NCBI RefSeq assembly: GCF_001999335.1
Contig: NZ_MLHS01000045.1
Coordinates: 1 to 41,552 of the forward strand
Length of the DNA: 41,552 bases
Source: Rodentibacter sp. Ppn85
GTDB taxonomy: Bacteria; Pseudomonadota; Gammaproteobacteria; Enterobacterales; Pasteurellaceae
Reading direction: 5' to 3'
How positions within the stretch are numbered: position 1 is the stretch's first letter; each line of letters starts with the position of its first letter. The position numbers and the translations under genes are program-made. The notes beneath the pieces were generated by a model. That model was not told the origin of the DNA. It worked only from the letters and a program-made list of their open reading frames with translations, and made no database searches. Shown piece after piece: positions 1 to 9,333 of this stretch.

Positions 1-90
1 TATGAAGGTGGATTTTTACATAGAGTAAAAAACAAAATTACGTGTCCTAAAATAGAATTTGAGCTGTTAAATCAGGCAAAGTGCGGTTGA
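1..90 (+). CDS. possible C-terminal end of an upstream gene
   Basis: The first reading frame is open from the window edge to a TGA at 88-90, giving 29 residues that end in AKCG, with the last codons read through an uptake sequence. Many genes in this window end or begin inside an uptake sequence, so this may be the tail of a gene lying mostly outside the window, convergent with tyrP. The fragment is too short to assign a family and could be chance. Confidence 0.25.
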   Translation, partial: YEGGFLHRVKNKITCPKIEFELLNQAKCG

Positions 91-106
91 ATTTTGCTGT
101 GTTTTA

Positions 107-1309
107 TTAACCTACGACAAAAGGCAAGTAACCGGCACGGATTGCGAATGGAATAGACGTGATCACAACACCAAGCACGAGTACGACAAGCAGGGTTAAA
201 TTGCCACCCCATACGCGGTATGGGAGAGATGGATGAATGCGGCGTGCTTTCCATACAAGGCTGACCGGCAATACCACCGCATAGAAGGCGAACATTTGAC
301 CGGCATAGCCCAATGCCAAGATAAAACCTTCCGGATAGAATAAAGCGAAAGCAAGCGGCGGAATAAAGGTGAGCAATCCGAGAGAAATACGCCCTGCGGA
401 AATATTAAAAGAGCGCTTTAATAGGTCCTCAATACATTCTAATAAACCTAACCCCACACCTAAGAAAGAGGTCACCAAGGCTAAAGTTGAGAATAGTTTG
501 ACCGCACTTGTGATCACATTACTACCGGTGATGGCAAGCGTTGCTTTTACCAAACCGTTTAATGTGGCATCTTCTTTTAATATCTGTAAAAATTCATTTT
601 GTGTGAGCAAGCCGTGGGTAGAAAGTTGCCATAATATATAGGCACCAAGAGTGATGCTCGAGCCGATTAAAATCGAAATGCGCAAAGCTTTTACATTCCC
701 GCCTAAGTATTTATTCAAACTTGGAATGGATCCGTGGAAACCAAAAGCGGTAAAAAATACCGGGCTGGCAGAAATGATCAATGCATTATCAATAGGCATG
801 GCTAATAAATTATCCATTTTAATTTCAGGCAGCATTAACCCTAGTACTATCACAAAAGAGGCAAGCATCACAAAAAAGAGTAGGCGATTAACTTTATCTA
901 CACTGTGCGTACCGATCATAATAAATGACCCAAAAATGATTGTGAATAATAAAATACTGATTTTATTATCAAAATTTTCCGGCAATAAATCATTTAATAA
1001 AGAACCGCCGCCACTGACATAGGCCGCAATTAGGGCATATAAAAAGATAATGAGTACCACAGTAGCAACGACACGCCCGAATTTTCCGAAATATTGTTCT
1101 GCCAGCGTACCGATGCCCGCATCGCTTTCAGCGGTTTGGTAGAGTTCCACAAATAACAAAGCCGTAAAAGTAAGCAATGTCCAAAGTGCCAATAATAAAA
1201 CTAACGTAAAGCCGAAACCGATTCCGGCAGAGGTGAGAGGCATTGCCAACATCCCCGCACCAATCATTGTGCCGGAAACAAGTAAAGTACTACCAACCGT
1301 TTTGTTCAT
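107..1309 (-). CDS. tyrP: tyrosine-specific permease, HAAAP family
   Basis: This 400-residue inner-membrane protein has about eleven hydrophobic segments and the family's N-terminal signature GTMIGAGMLAMP at about residues 13-24, in the first membrane helix. The aromatic amino acid permeases of this family (TyrP, Mtr, TnaB) import tyrosine or tryptophan with protons. Length and sequence fit TyrP best, and the upstream TyrR boxes support an aromatic substrate, but Mtr-type tryptophan transport cannot be excluded from sequence alone. The ATG at 1309 is preceded by an AGGAAAAG ribosome site. The gene is transcribed alone, divergent from yicC. Confidence 0.9.
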   Translation of the reverse strand: MNKTVGSTLLVSGTMIGAGMLAMPLTSAGIGFGFTLVLLLALWTLLTFTALLFVELYQTAESDAGIGTLAEQYFGKFGRVVATVVLIIFLYALIAAYVSGGGSLLNDLLPENFDNKISILLFTIIFGSFIMIGTHSVDKVNRLLFFVMLASFVIVLGLMLPEIKMDNLLAMPIDNALIISASPVFFTAFGFHGSIPSLNKYLGGNVKALRISILIGSSITLGAYILWQLSTHGLLTQNEFLQILKEDATLNGLVKATLAITGSNVITSAVKLFSTLALVTSFLGVGLGLLECIEDLLKRSFNISAGRISLGLLTFIPPLAFALFYPEGFILALGYAGQMFAFYAVVLPVSLVWKARRIHPSLPYRVWGGNLTLLVVLVLGVVITSIPFAIRAGYLPFVVG

Positions 1310-1323
1310 TTTCTTTTCCTGGG

Positions 1324-1364
1324 TGTAATATAAAATTTACAAAGATTGTATTTTAAAATTTACA
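1324..1364. promoter_or_regulatory. two tandem TyrR boxes upstream of tyrP
   Basis: TGTAATATAAAATTTACA (1324-1341) and TGTATTTTAAAATTTACA (1347-1364) each match the TyrR consensus TGTAAA-N6-TTTACA with one or two changes, all in one arm; the essential G and C are kept 14 bp apart. The boxes start 23 bp apart, the helical phasing known for paired strong and weak TyrR boxes in E. coli. They lie over the tyrP promoter core, which suggests repression, though TyrR can also activate tyrP in E. coli. TyrR itself is not in the window. Confidence 0.75.
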
Positions 1365-1373
1365 TACTGTAAA
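1345..1373 (-). promoter_or_regulatory. tyrP promoter
   Basis: On the minus strand TTTACA (1373-1368) and TACAAT (1350-1345) are separated by exactly 17 bp, a good sigma-70 promoter. The predicted start is near 1338, leaving a leader of about 29 nt. One TyrR box overlaps the spacer and -10 element and the other covers the start site. Confidence 0.65.
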
Positions 1374-1464
1374 CATCTTGTCGATAAAAATATTTTTAGA
1401 ATTCATTACGCTTTCTCGTTACAATAATCGACAAATCAACTAAGACATAAAATTAGGAGCTCTT

Positions 1465-2328
1465 ATGATTTATAGCATGACTGCCTTTGCGCGCCTTGAA
1501 CTGAAAAAAGATTGGGGTGATGCGGTGTGGGAAATTCGTTCGGTAAATCAACGTTATTTGGAAAATTTCTTTCGATTACCGGAACAATTTCGCGGTTTGG
1601 AGAACGTTTTACGTGAGAAACTTCGTCAAAATTTGACGCGTGGTAAAATTGAATGCTCTTTACGTATTGAAAGCAAAAAACAAACGAATAGCGAACTTAA
1701 TATTAATCGGGAATTGGCAAATCAAGTACTCCAATCCTTGCAGTGGCTGAAGGCACAAGCAGGCGAGGGAGAAATTAATTTAACCGATGTATTGCGTTAT
1801 CCCGGAGTCGTGGAGGCGCAGGAACAGGATTTAGATGCGATTAGCCAAGATTTATTGAGCGCTTTTGATGAGCTGCTAAAAGAATTTATTGCTATGCGAG
1901 GCCGTGAAGGGGATAAATTACAAGCGATTATTCAGCAACGCTTAGATGCCATTGGTGTAGAAGCTGACAAAGTGCGGTCACAAATGCCGGCGATTTTGCA
2001 ATGGCAACGTGAGCGTTTAATACAACGTTTTGAAGAAGCGAAAATTAGTCTTGAACCGCAGCGCATGGAGCAGGAAATGGTTTTATTGGCACAGCGTGCG
2101 GATGTTGCGGAAGAGCTTGATCGTCTGCAAATGCATGTAAAAGAAACCTCAAATATTTTAAAAAAAGGTGGTGCTGTCGGACGTAAATTGGACTTTATGA
2201 TGCAAGAGCTTAATCGTGAATCCAATACCTTGGCGTCTAAATCCATTAATGCGGATATCACCGCCTGTGCGGTTGAATTGAAAGTATTGATCGAGCAAAT
2301 GCGTGAACAAATTCAGAATTTGGAGTAG
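1465..2328 (+). CDS. yicC: YicC-family endoribonuclease
   Basis: This 287-residue cytoplasmic protein is colinear with YicC. The N-terminal YicC domain (start MIYSMTAFAR, then EIRSVNQRYLE) is followed by a coiled-coil middle and the conserved C-terminal block (about residues 205-287, with ADVAEELDRLQMH and GRKLDFMMQELNRE). YicC proteins are metal-dependent RNases; in E. coli YicC takes part in turnover of the small RNA RyhB. The ATG at 1465 has a TTAGGAGC ribosome site. The stop is 8 nt before ygfZ, suggesting cotranscription. Confidence 0.93.
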   Translation: MIYSMTAFARLELKKDWGDAVWEIRSVNQRYLENFFRLPEQFRGLENVLREKLRQNLTRGKIECSLRIESKKQTNSELNINRELANQVLQSLQWLKAQAGEGEINLTDVLRYPGVVEAQEQDLDAISQDLLSAFDELLKEFIAMRGREGDKLQAIIQQRLDAIGVEADKVRSQMPAILQWQRERLIQRFEEAKISLEPQRMEQEMVLLAQRADVAEELDRLQMHVKETSNILKKGGAVGRKLDFMMQELNRESNTLASKSINADITACAVELKVLIEQMREQIQNLE

Positions 2329-2336
2329 GAGAGGAG

Positions 2337-3176
2337 ATGGTCCAATTTATTCAACTGAATCAATATCAATTAATAGAAGTGCATGGTGCGGATGCCGAAA
2401 AATATTTGCAAGGGCAACTTACCACTGATGTTGTGGCATTAGCAGGCGGAGCGACCACGATCACCGCACATTGTGATCCGAAAGGTAAAGTGAACGCCAT
2501 TTTTCGTTTATTTAAAGTGAGTAGTGAGCGGTTTTTTTTATTAGTGAGTAAGGATTTGTTACCAAGCGCACTAGAAGCTTTGAAAAAATATGCCGTGTTT
2601 TCCAAAGTCAGCTTTGATTTACACGATTGGCAGATCGTTGGGGTGAACGGTGAAAAATGTGGAAAAATTCAACCGCACTTTACATTAGAAATTAATGAAC
2701 GACGAGCGATTTTATTAAATGAAATCCCGTTAGCGATTACTTTCAATGCCGATGAAAAAGCATGGAATATTGCCGATATTCAAGCCGGAATTCCTCATTT
2801 GAGTGCGAAAATGCAGAATGAATTGATTCCTCAAGCAATGAATTTACAAGCTGTCGAGCAGGCTATTTCCTTCACTAAAGGTTGCTATATCGGGCAAGAA
2901 ACCGTGGCACGGGCCAAATATCGTGGGGCAAACAAGCGAGCGATGTTTGTTCTCAAAGGCGACACCCAAGAAACACCGGAAGTCGGTAGTGAAATTGAAA
3001 TGCAGCTTGAAAGTCACTGGCGCAAAACCGGCACAATTATAAGTGCGGTCAATATTGAGGGTGTTTTGTGGTTACAAGTTGTGATGAACAATGATATTAA
3101 TCCGAGTCAAACCTTCCGTTTGCCGAAAGACGGTTGCATTCTGACTATTCAACCTTTGCCTTATATACTCAATTAA
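2337..3176 (+). CDS. ygfZ: folate-binding Fe-S cluster/tRNA-modifying protein YgfZ
   Basis: This 279-residue soluble protein is related to the GcvT aminomethyltransferase fold. The diagnostic KGCYIGQE motif is at about residues 181-188 with the conserved Cys183, and the N-terminal [10 protein letters not shown] block is also present. YgfZ binds tetrahydrofolate and supports assembly or repair of certain Fe-S enzymes, including the tRNA methylthiotransferase MiaB. The start follows a GGAGAGG ribosome site next to the yicC stop, and the next gene, anmK, begins 2 nt after its own stop. Confidence 0.93.
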   Translation: MVQFIQLNQYQLIEVHGADAEKYLQGQLTTDVVALAGGATTITAHCDPKGKVNAIFRLFKVSSERFFLLVSKDLLPSALEALKKYAVFSKVSFDLHDWQIVGVNGEKCGKIQPHFTLEINERRAILLNEIPLAITFNADEKAWNIADIQAGIPHLSAKMQNELIPQAMNLQAVEQAISFTKGCYIGQETVARAKYRGANKRAMFVLKGDTQETPEVGSEIEMQLESHWRKTGTIISAVNIEGVLWLQVVMNNDINPSQTFRLPKDGCILTIQPLPYILN

Positions 3177-3177
3177 A

Positions 3178-4302
3178 ATGAATGCAAAATATTATATCGG
3201 CATTATGTCCGGTACAAGTTTGGATGGCGTAGATATTGCATTAGTCGATTTTAGTTTATCCCAACCAAAATTAGTGGCATCGGATTTTACCCCGATGCCA
3301 AAGGATTTACGTGAAAAAATTACCGCACTTGTACAGTCGGGTGAGACAACGTTACAGCAGTTGGGCGAATTGGATCATCAACTGGGCTTGCTTTATGCGG
3401 ATTGCGTAAACCGTTTTTTACAGTCTGAACAGATTCCAACGGAACACATTCAAGCCATTGGTTGCCACGGACAAACTATATGGCATTCACCGCAAGGACG
3501 ATTTCCTTTCACAATGCAAATTGGCGATATGAATTTGCTTGCCGCCCGTACTAATATAACAACGGTGGGGGATTTCCGCCGTAAAGATATGGCATTCGGC
3601 GGACAAGGCGCACCGCTCGTGCCGGCATTCCATCAAGCTGTTTTTTTTGATCCGAATTATGCCACCGTAGTGCTGAATATCGGCGGAATAAGCAATCTAT
3701 CCTTGTTGATTCCAAATCAGCCTGTTATCGGGTTTGACACCGGAACGGGGAACACTTTACTTGATCAATGGATCGAAAAACAGCTTGGCGTACCCTATGA
3801 TCAAAACGGCGAATGGGCGGCAACAGGTCGGGTCAATAAAGCATTGCTGGACGATTTGTTAGACGAGCTTTTTTTTCGACAACCACCACCTAAAAGTACG
3901 GGGCGAGAATTATTTAATTTATCTTGGTTGGAGCAAAAAATTCAACATATTGCGACAAATTCAAGCGTATTTTTACCACAGGATGTACAGGCAACATTGG
4001 TGGAATTTACCGTGAGTAGTATTGTCGAAAGCCTAAATAATATTGATACAACCTTACCAAAACGACTACTGGTTTGTGGCGGTGGTGCAAAAAATAAATT
4101 CATTATGCAGCGTCTTGCAAATTGTTTATTGCACTGGGAAATTTATACAACGAACGAGTTTGGTATGGATTCGGATTATGTGGAAGCGGCGGCTTTTGCC
4201 TGGCTGGCTTATCGAAGAATGAATTACCAAACGGGTAATTTGCCCGAGGTAACCGGTGCAAAAAGTGCGGTCGGTTTAGGTGTTGTTTTTCCAATGCCTT
4301 AA
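3178..4302 (+). CDS. anmK: anhydro-N-acetylmuramic acid kinase
   Basis: At 374 residues this is full length for AnmK, which phosphorylates and opens 1,6-anhydro-MurNAc during cell-wall recycling to give MurNAc-6-phosphate. Motifs seen are the N-terminal phosphate loop [13 protein letters not shown], the GCHGQTIWH block, [12 protein letters not shown] and the [14 protein letters not shown] segment of the ASKHA-type kinase fold. The MurQ etherase that acts next is not adjacent. The ATG lies 1 nt beyond the ygfZ stop with no clear ribosome site of its own, so translation is probably coupled. The gene ends by reading through an uptake sequence (KSAVGLG). Confidence 0.95.
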   Translation: MNAKYYIGIMSGTSLDGVDIALVDFSLSQPKLVASDFTPMPKDLREKITALVQSGETTLQQLGELDHQLGLLYADCVNRFLQSEQIPTEHIQAIGCHGQTIWHSPQGRFPFTMQIGDMNLLAARTNITTVGDFRRKDMAFGGQGAPLVPAFHQAVFFDPNYATVVLNIGGISNLSLLIPNQPVIGFDTGTGNTLLDQWIEKQLGVPYDQNGEWAATGRVNKALLDDLLDELFFRQPPPKSTGRELFNLSWLEQKIQHIATNSSVFLPQDVQATLVEFTVSSIVESLNNIDTTLPKRLLVCGGGAKNKFIMQRLANCLLHWEIYTTNEFGMDSDYVEAAAFAWLAYRRMNYQTGNLPEVTGAKSAVGLGVVFPMP

Positions 4303-4357
4303 ATATATCGTTATTGCGTAGTTCCAAACAAAAATAAACTAGAATTTAACCGCACTT

Positions 4358-4368
4358 TATGGTATAAA
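4358..4368 (+). promoter_or_regulatory. rpsB promoter with extended -10 element
   Basis: TATGGTATAAA contains the extended -10 motif TGnTATAAA (TATAAA at 4363-4368), followed by a GC-rich discriminator (TCGCACCGC), as expected of a growth-rate and stringently controlled ribosomal protein promoter. No good -35 is visible, which suits an extended -10 promoter. From memory, a GGTATAAA element is conserved at gammaproteobacterial rpsB promoters. An uptake sequence (4349-4357) sits directly upstream. Confidence 0.6.
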
Positions 4369-4422
4369 TCGCACCGCTCTTTTTCCATCTGAAAAGAGTA
4401 AATTTTTAACTTAAATAACACA

Positions 4423-4476
4423 CACATATCACCAAGGCTTCATCGGGGTGCCAAACGGTCGATGAGCTGATATGTG
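4423..4476 (+). ncRNA. rpsB leader, S2-binding autoregulatory RNA (t44-type)
   Basis: The leader folds into a long stem: CACATATCA (4423-4431) pairs perfectly with TGATATGTG (4468-4476). Inside it GCTTCATCG (4437-4445) pairs with CGATGAGC (4460-4467) with a bulge, enclosing a GGGGTGCCAAACGG apical region. Position, size and the sequence around GGGGTGCCAAACGG fit the conserved rpsB leader (Rfam name t44) through which excess S2 represses rpsB-tsf translation. The family assignment is from recall, not a covariance search. Confidence 0.75.
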
Positions 4477-4507
4477 GAGGCTCAACCCCAATTAAAAGGA
4501 AAATATT

Positions 4508-5236
4508 ATGGCACAAGTTTCAATGCGCGATATGATCAACGCAGGCGTACACTTCGGACACCAAACCCGTTACTGGAATCCACAAATGAAACCTTTCATT
4601 TTTGGTGCCCGTAATGGTGTTCACATCATCAACCTTGAAAAAACCTTACCATTATTCAACGAAGCATTAGCGGAATTAACCCGTATTGCAAGCAACAACG
4701 GTAAAGTGCTTTTCGTAGGTACAAAACGCGCTGCGTCTGAAGCCGTTCAAGCTGCCGCATTAGATTGTCAACAATATTATGTGAATCACCGTTGGTTAGG
4801 TGGTATGTTGACTAACTGGAAAACAGTACGTCAATCAATTAAACGTTTAAAAGATTTAGAAACTCAATCTCAAGACGGTACATTCGATAAATTAACTAAA
4901 AAAGAAGCGTTAATGCGTACCCGTGAGATGGAAAAACTTGAATTAAGCCTTGGCGGTATCAAAGATATGGGCGGTTTACCGGACGCATTATTTGTGATCG
5001 GTGCTGACCACGAACATATCGCAGTGAAAGAAGCGAATAATCTGGGTATTCCGGTATTTGCTATCGTCGATACCAATTCTACTCCGGCAGGCGTAGATTT
5101 CGTTATTCCGGGTAACGATGATGCGACCCGTGCGATTCAGCTTTACTTAACGGCTGCTGCTGCGGCAGTAAAAGAAGGTCGTGGCAACGAAGCGGCGGTT
5201 ACGGAAGAATTGGCAGCTGCGGTTGAAGCGGAATAA
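4508..5236 (+). CDS. rpsB: 30S ribosomal protein S2
   Basis: At 242 residues this is a normal bacterial S2. It has the N-terminal [19 protein letters not shown] block, the [11 protein letters not shown] segment and the [19 protein letters not shown] region of the conserved fold. S2 joins the small subunit late and with S1 helps bind mRNA. The ATG is preceded by AAAAGGA. It is the first gene of the rpsB-tsf unit, with the S2-responsive leader upstream and a strongly structured spacer downstream. The C-terminus is the usual Ala/Glu-rich tail. Confidence 0.98.
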   Translation: MAQVSMRDMINAGVHFGHQTRYWNPQMKPFIFGARNGVHIINLEKTLPLFNEALAELTRIASNNGKVLFVGTKRAASEAVQAAALDCQQYYVNHRWLGGMLTNWKTVRQSIKRLKDLETQSQDGTFDKLTKKEALMRTREMEKLELSLGGIKDMGGLPDALFVIGADHEHIAVKEANNLGIPVFAIVDTNSTPAGVDFVIPGNDDATRAIQLYLTAAAAAVKEGRGNEAAVTEELAAAVEAE

Positions 5237-5249
5237 TTTAAGTTTTGCA

Positions 5250-5320
5250 ATAAGGCGAAAGCCCTTATTAATCAAACGATTAATTGGCACAGGGGCGAGA
5301 AATTGCCCCTGTATTTTTAT
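5250..5320 (+). terminator. rpsB-tsf spacer hairpins and attenuator-like terminator
   Basis: Three hairpins fill the spacer. The first (5250-5268, ATAAGG/CCTTAT around GAAA) overlaps by two bases the second (5267-5284, ATTAATC/GATTAAT, loop AAAC). The third is a strong ACAGGGGC/GCCCCTGT stem (5289-5296 with 5305-5312) followed by ATTTTTAT, the form of an intrinsic terminator. It probably lets only part of the rpsB transcription reach tsf, lowering EF-Ts relative to S2. The degree of readthrough is unknown. Confidence 0.7.
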
Positions 5321-5371
5321 CTAAAAAGTTCGGTAAAAAATAACCGCACTTTCAGACAGAGGATTGGAAAA

Positions 5372-6223
5372 ATGGCTGAAATTACAGCAGCATTAGTTAA
5401 AGAACTTCGTGAGCGTACCGGCGCAGGTATGATGGAATGTAAAAAAGCATTAGTTGAAGCGAACGGCGATATTGAATTAGCCATCGATAATATGCGTAAG
5501 TCCGGCCAAGCAAAAGCAGCGAAAAAAGCGGGTCGTGTGGCAGCTGAAGGCGTTATCATTGCACGTGTTGAAGCAGGTTTCGGCGTGTTAGTGGAAATGA
5601 ACTGTGAAACCGATTTCGTGGCAAAAGATAGCGGTTTCTTAGCACTAGCAAACGAAGTGGCCGATTACGCTGCGGCAAATAAAGGCACTACTATCGAACA
5701 ATTACAAGCACATTTTGAAGAAAAACGTGCGGCATTAGTAGCGAAAATCGGTGAAAATATGACTATTCGCCGTGTAACTTACTTAGAAGGTAACGTTATC
5801 GCTCAATACTTACACGGTGCGAAAATCGGCGTATTAGTTGCCGGTGAAGGTTCTGTTGAAGAATTGAAAAAAGTGGCAATGCACGTGGCAGCGTCTAAAC
5901 CTGATTTCGTCAATCCGGAAGATGTTTCTGCCGAAGTCGTGGAGCACGAGCGTCAAATCCAAATCGACATCGCAATTAATTCAGGGAAACCAAAAGAAAT
6001 TGCAGAGAAAATGGTTGAAGGCCGTATGAAGAAATTCACCGGTGAAGTTTCTTTAACCGGTCAAGCGTTCGTAATGGATCCTTCTCAATCTGTGGGCGAC
6101 TACTTAAAATCAGTCAATACTTCAGTTTCTAACTTCATTCGTTTAGAAGTGGGTGAAGGTATTGAAAAAGTAGAAGAGGATTTCGCGGCAGAAGTAGCAA
6201 AAATTACCGGTGGTAATGCTTAA
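5372..6223 (+). CDS. tsf: elongation factor Ts
   Basis: This 283-residue protein is the guanine nucleotide exchange factor for EF-Tu. It starts [17 protein letters not shown], with the [11 protein letters not shown] block of the N-terminal UBA-like domain and the TDFVAKD motif that contacts EF-Tu. The frame is open further upstream to a TTG at 5303, but that lies inside the terminator hairpin, while the ATG at 5372 follows AGAGGATTGG and matches the family start, so I chose it. A complement-oriented uptake sequence (5343-5351) lies between terminator and start codon. Confidence 0.97.
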   Translation: MAEITAALVKELRERTGAGMMECKKALVEANGDIELAIDNMRKSGQAKAAKKAGRVAAEGVIIARVEAGFGVLVEMNCETDFVAKDSGFLALANEVADYAAANKGTTIEQLQAHFEEKRAALVAKIGENMTIRRVTYLEGNVIAQYLHGAKIGVLVAGEGSVEELKKVAMHVAASKPDFVNPEDVSAEVVEHERQIQIDIAINSGKPKEIAEKMVEGRMKKFTGEVSLTGQAFVMDPSQSVGDYLKSVNTSVSNFIRLEVGEGIEKVEEDFAAEVAKITGGNA

Positions 6224-6245
6224 TTCTTGTTATTTTTGAAAGATA

Positions 6246-6275
6246 AAAAAGCCGATATTAATTTATCGGCTTTTT
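6246..6275. terminator. bidirectional terminator between tsf and the phosphoethanolamine transferase
   Basis: AAAAAGCCGATA (6246-6257) pairs perfectly with TATCGGCTTTTT (6264-6275) around a TTAATT loop. A-tract and T-tract flank a GC-containing stem symmetrically, so it can stop transcription from both convergent genes. Confidence 0.9.
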
Positions 6276-6276
6276 G

Positions 6277-7839
6277 TTATTTACGTTTTGGTTGAATATC
6301 AATAGCAGGATCGTCTCCCTTTTCATATTTCTCGTCAATGCGTTTTTGCAACCCAAAATCATCTTTATCCGCTTCAGGCGAAAATAAATCTTCTTCCCCG
6401 ATGAGTTTCGGATTTTTGATGCCTATCCAATTTGCAATTCCTTCCACAAAATTCAAACCGGACTTAAACACTTTATATTCTTTACGTTCGGTATCGTCAG
6501 AAGCGATTTTAAACAACGGAATATTGTGATGGCTACGACTAAAACAGTTTTGATTGAACAATATCAGGTTGTGTTTTTCATCTTTTTGGTGGCATAAACC
6601 GTGATCGGAGAAATAAATCATCGAAAAAGTGCGGTGATTTTTTTGTGCGTTTTGTTGCAGTTGTTTATAGACGCGTTCTAAAAACTCATCGGTTTTCTTG
6701 ATAGAAGAAATATAACAATTTAAATAGGCATATTTCGGATCAATTTCGTCATCTTTAAAAATTTTCGGGTAGTCTTCCACACGATCGCATGCCAAAGGGT
6801 GAGAACCGTAAATATGCAAGACAATGAAGCGTTTATTTTCTATCGGGTTTTCCAAGATTCGGACGAATTTTGGTAATAAATCAAAATCGCTGTAATTCGT
6901 GGAGTTGAAACTGCCCCCTTTTTTTAAAAAGAAGGTTTCATCGGATTTTGCTGCAAGAGAGGAAACCGGCGTATCAAATTCACCCAGTAACCCTTGATTG
7001 GATAACCAATAGCTTTTAATACCGGCAGATTTGATGAGATCCACTAAACTTAAATCATAGTTAGGTTCCCATTTTTCTTTGTTTGGTAGCGTAAGCATTA
7101 AGCGTAAAGAGGCGATCGTATTGGTACCGGCAGAACGGAATCCGTTAATGAGAGTACCTTTTGCATTTGACATAAAAGGCGTGTTTTTCACCGGATAGCC
7201 ATAAGCATGATGATAATCTTGGCGTGCACTTTCTCCAATGATTAACACATAATCATCGTAGCGGGAATCTTCTAAAGTTGATTTTCCCCAGCTATGGGAA
7301 TGTGACATTTGTTTGAGTTTCTTGACTTCATCATAAATTTTTAACGTTGAATTGACACTTTCTTTTACGGGATCGGCCAGTGGAAGATAATAAGCAAAAA
7401 GTAATGCCGACAGGATAATAAAGGTTTTGTTACGATAAAATTTAATGCCGAATTTGACCGTACTTTTATATTGTAAAAATACCAATATTGGGATAGAAAA
7501 GGCAATGAGGTAGCTAGTCAGCGGAATTTGCAATAGAAATTCTCTAGTCTCCAACATATCCGTGGCAAAAACGGAGGCAATATATTGATAGCTTGGGGCG
7601 CCGAAATTGAGACCGACAGGGGTGTAAAACGCATGTACACAGGCAATCGGCACCAAAATAAAATAGAACGTTTTTTTGCTGCTACTCAATAAAATAATCA
7701 GGACTGTGGCAAGTAAAATTAACCCAATATCGGGTTGAGGAAACATTCCTGTACCAATCAGTGTGAAATAACCTGCTACCATGGCGCAAATAAAAATCCA
7801 AAGTGCGGTTAAAATCAGCGGTATTTTTAGGGTGTTCAT
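6277..7839 (-). CDS. membrane phosphoethanolamine transferase (sulfatase fold)
   Basis: This 520-residue protein has about five N-terminal membrane segments (to about residue 155) and a periplasmic alkaline-phosphatase/sulfatase catalytic domain. Visible metal and active-site elements are IIGESAR (Glu203), the GTNT segment (239-242) with the threonine position that carries the phosphoethanolamine intermediate in EptA/MCR-type enzymes, SDHG (411-414) and HHN (437-439). Such enzymes move phosphoethanolamine from phosphatidylethanolamine to lipid A, Kdo or heptose, or to periplasmic glucans. The [15 protein letters not shown] context resembles OpgE/YbiP-like members more than EptA, so the acceptor is uncertain. 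It interrupts tsf and pyrH on the opposite strand, and its start region is divergent from pyrH. Confidence 0.88.
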   Translation of the reverse strand: MNTLKIPLILTALWIFICAMVAGYFTLIGTGMFPQPDIGLILLATVLIILLSSSKKTFYFILVPIACVHAFYTPVGLNFGAPSYQYIASVFATDMLETREFLLQIPLTSYLIAFSIPILVFLQYKSTVKFGIKFYRNKTFIILSALLFAYYLPLADPVKESVNSTLKIYDEVKKLKQMSHSHSWGKSTLEDSRYDDYVLIIGESARQDYHHAYGYPVKNTPFMSNAKGTLINGFRSAGTNTIASLRLMLTLPNKEKWEPNYDLSLVDLIKSAGIKSYWLSNQGLLGEFDTPVSSLAAKSDETFFLKKGGSFNSTNYSDFDLLPKFVRILENPIENKRFIVLHIYGSHPLACDRVEDYPKIFKDDEIDPKYAYLNCYISSIKKTDEFLERVYKQLQQNAQKNHRTFSMIYFSDHGLCHQKDEKHNLILFNQNCFSRSHHNIPLFKIASDDTERKEYKVFKSGLNFVEGIANWIGIKNPKLIGEEDLFSPEADKDDFGLQKRIDEKYEKGDDPAIDIQPKRK

Positions 7840-7970
7840 ACTATCTCTACGGAGAAATAAATGCGCTTATTATCCAGTTTTCAATGAGAATTTCCATCTT
7901 TAATATCTTCACTCTTGTGCAGTTATTTTATAGAATAGGGCAATTTTTTAAGCCCAAAAAGGAAAAGATA

Positions 7971-8684
7971 ATGAGCCAACCAATTTACAAACGTATTTTA
8001 TTGAAATTAAGCGGTGAAGCATTACAAGGTGATGACGGGTTTGGTATTGACCCGTCAATTCTCGATCGTATGGCATTAGAGATTAAAGAATTAGTAGAAA
8101 TGGGAGTCGAAGTTGGTGTTGTATTGGGCGGCGGTAATTTATTTCGTGGCGCAAAATTAGCGAAAGCCGGTATGAATCGCGTAGTGGGCGACCATATGGG
8201 TATGCTTGCCACGGTGATGAATGGTTTGGCGATGCGTGATGCATTACATCGTGCCGACGTGAATGCAAAGTTAATGTCGGCTTTTCAGTTAAACGGTATT
8301 TGCGATACTTATAACTGGTCGGAAGCGATTAAAATGTTACGGGAAAAACGTGTGGTGATTTTCTCTGCGGGAACAGGCAGCCCGTTTTTTACGACCGATT
8401 CTGCAGCCTGCTTGCGAGGCATTGAAATTGAAGCGGATGTGGTGTTGAAAGCGACTAAAGTCGATGGCGTGTATGATTGCGATCCGGCTAAAAATCCACA
8501 AGCAAAATTATACCAACATCTTACCTATGCGGAAGTGATTGATAAAGAATTACAGGTAATGGATTTAGCGGCATTTACCTTAGCCCGTGACCACGGTATG
8601 CCGATTCGTGTGTTTAATATGGTTAAACCCGGCGCATTACGCAATGTTGTACTTGGTACAACGGAAGGCACGACTATTTGTTAA
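7971..8684 (+). CDS. pyrH: UMP kinase
   Basis: This 237-residue amino-acid-kinase-fold enzyme makes UDP from UMP. It shows [10 protein letters not shown] (phosphate binding), GGGNLFRG and [13 protein letters not shown]. The frame extends upstream to 7803, overlapping the neighbouring gene, but the ATG at 7971 follows AAAAAGGAAAAG and gives the family N-terminus [15 protein letters not shown]. Bacterial UMP kinase is usually activated by GTP and inhibited by UTP. It is followed by a terminator before frr. Confidence 0.97.
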   Translation: MSQPIYKRILLKLSGEALQGDDGFGIDPSILDRMALEIKELVEMGVEVGVVLGGGNLFRGAKLAKAGMNRVVGDHMGMLATVMNGLAMRDALHRADVNAKLMSAFQLNGICDTYNWSEAIKMLREKRVVIFSAGTGSPFFTTDSAACLRGIEIEADVVLKATKVDGVYDCDPAKNPQAKLYQHLTYAEVIDKELQVMDLAAFTLARDHGMPIRVFNMVKPGALRNVVLGTTEGTTIC

Positions 8685-8712
8685 TTGAATAGGATTAGTG
8701 AATTGAACTAGG

Positions 8713-8749
8713 AAAACGCAATGGAATTGAGTACAATCATTGCGTTTTT
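8713..8749 (+). terminator. terminator between pyrH and frr
   Basis: AAAACGCAATG (8713-8723) pairs perfectly with CATTGCGTTTT (8738-8748) around a 14-nt loop, ending in a T run. It would separate pyrH from frr, which in other genera are cotranscribed. Confidence 0.8.
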
Positions 8750-8775
8750 AATTTTTACTAAAAGGAACAGAATAA

Positions 8776-9333
8776 ATGATTAATGAAATTAAAAAAGATG
8801 CGCAAGATCGTATGGATAAAAGCCTTGAAGCATTAAAAGGTCATATTGCTAAAATTCGTACGGGTCGTGCTCAACCAAGTTTATTAGATGCGATCCAAGT
8901 AGAATACTATGGTGCGGCAACACCACTTCGCCAATTAGCCAATGTAGTGGCTGAAGATGCGCGTACACTTGCGGTAACGGTATTTGATCGTTCATTAATC
9001 GGTGCGGTGGAAAAAGCGATTTTAACTTCCGATCTCGGTTTAAATCCGTCTTCTGCCGGTACGACGATTCGCGTACCGCTTCCTCCGTTAACGGAAGAAC
9101 GTCGCCGTGATTTAATTAAAATTGTTAAGGCAGAAGGTGAGCAAGGCAAAGTCGCTATCCGTAATGTGCGTCGTGATGCGAATGATAAAATCAAAGCATT
9201 GCTAAAAGACAAAGAAATCAGTGAAAATGAACAGCATAAAGCGGAAGAAGATATTCAAAAAATTACTGATCAATTTATTAAGAAAGTTGATGAAGTTTTA
9301 GCAGAAAAAGAAAAAGAGTTATTAGATTTTTAA
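8776..9333 (+). CDS. frr: ribosome recycling factor
   Basis: At 185 residues this has the standard RRF length. The family N-terminus [20 protein letters not shown] leads into the long three-helix bundle, with [13 protein letters not shown] and the [27 protein letters not shown] helix region. Together with EF-G it splits post-termination ribosomes. The ATG follows AAAGGAACAG at good spacing. A terminator lies on each side, so it may be a single-gene unit. Confidence 0.98.
   Translation: MINEIKKDAQDRMDKSLEALKGHIAKIRTGRAQPSLLDAIQVEYYGAATPLRQLANVVAEDARTLAVTVFDRSLIGAVEKAILTSDLGLNPSSAGTTIRVPLPPLTEERRRDLIKIVKAEGEQGKVAIRNVRRDANDKIKALLKDKEISENEQHKAEEDIQKITDQFIKKVDEVLAEKEKELLDF

Noticed and set aside
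369-1022. Plus-strand ORFs of 90 and 123 codons opposite tyrP
   Set aside because: They are antisense shadows of a clear permease gene, with no ribosome sites and no recognisable protein features.
2528-3883. Runs of eight T in ygfZ and anmK as possible phase-variable homopolymers
   Set aside because: The runs encode conserved or unremarkable Phe/Leu residues, are short for this AT-rich genome, and lie in housekeeping genes.
5303-5371. Upstream-extended start for tsf at TTG 5303
   Set aside because: The extension runs through the terminator hairpin and an uptake sequence, and the extra 23 residues do not belong to EF-Ts.
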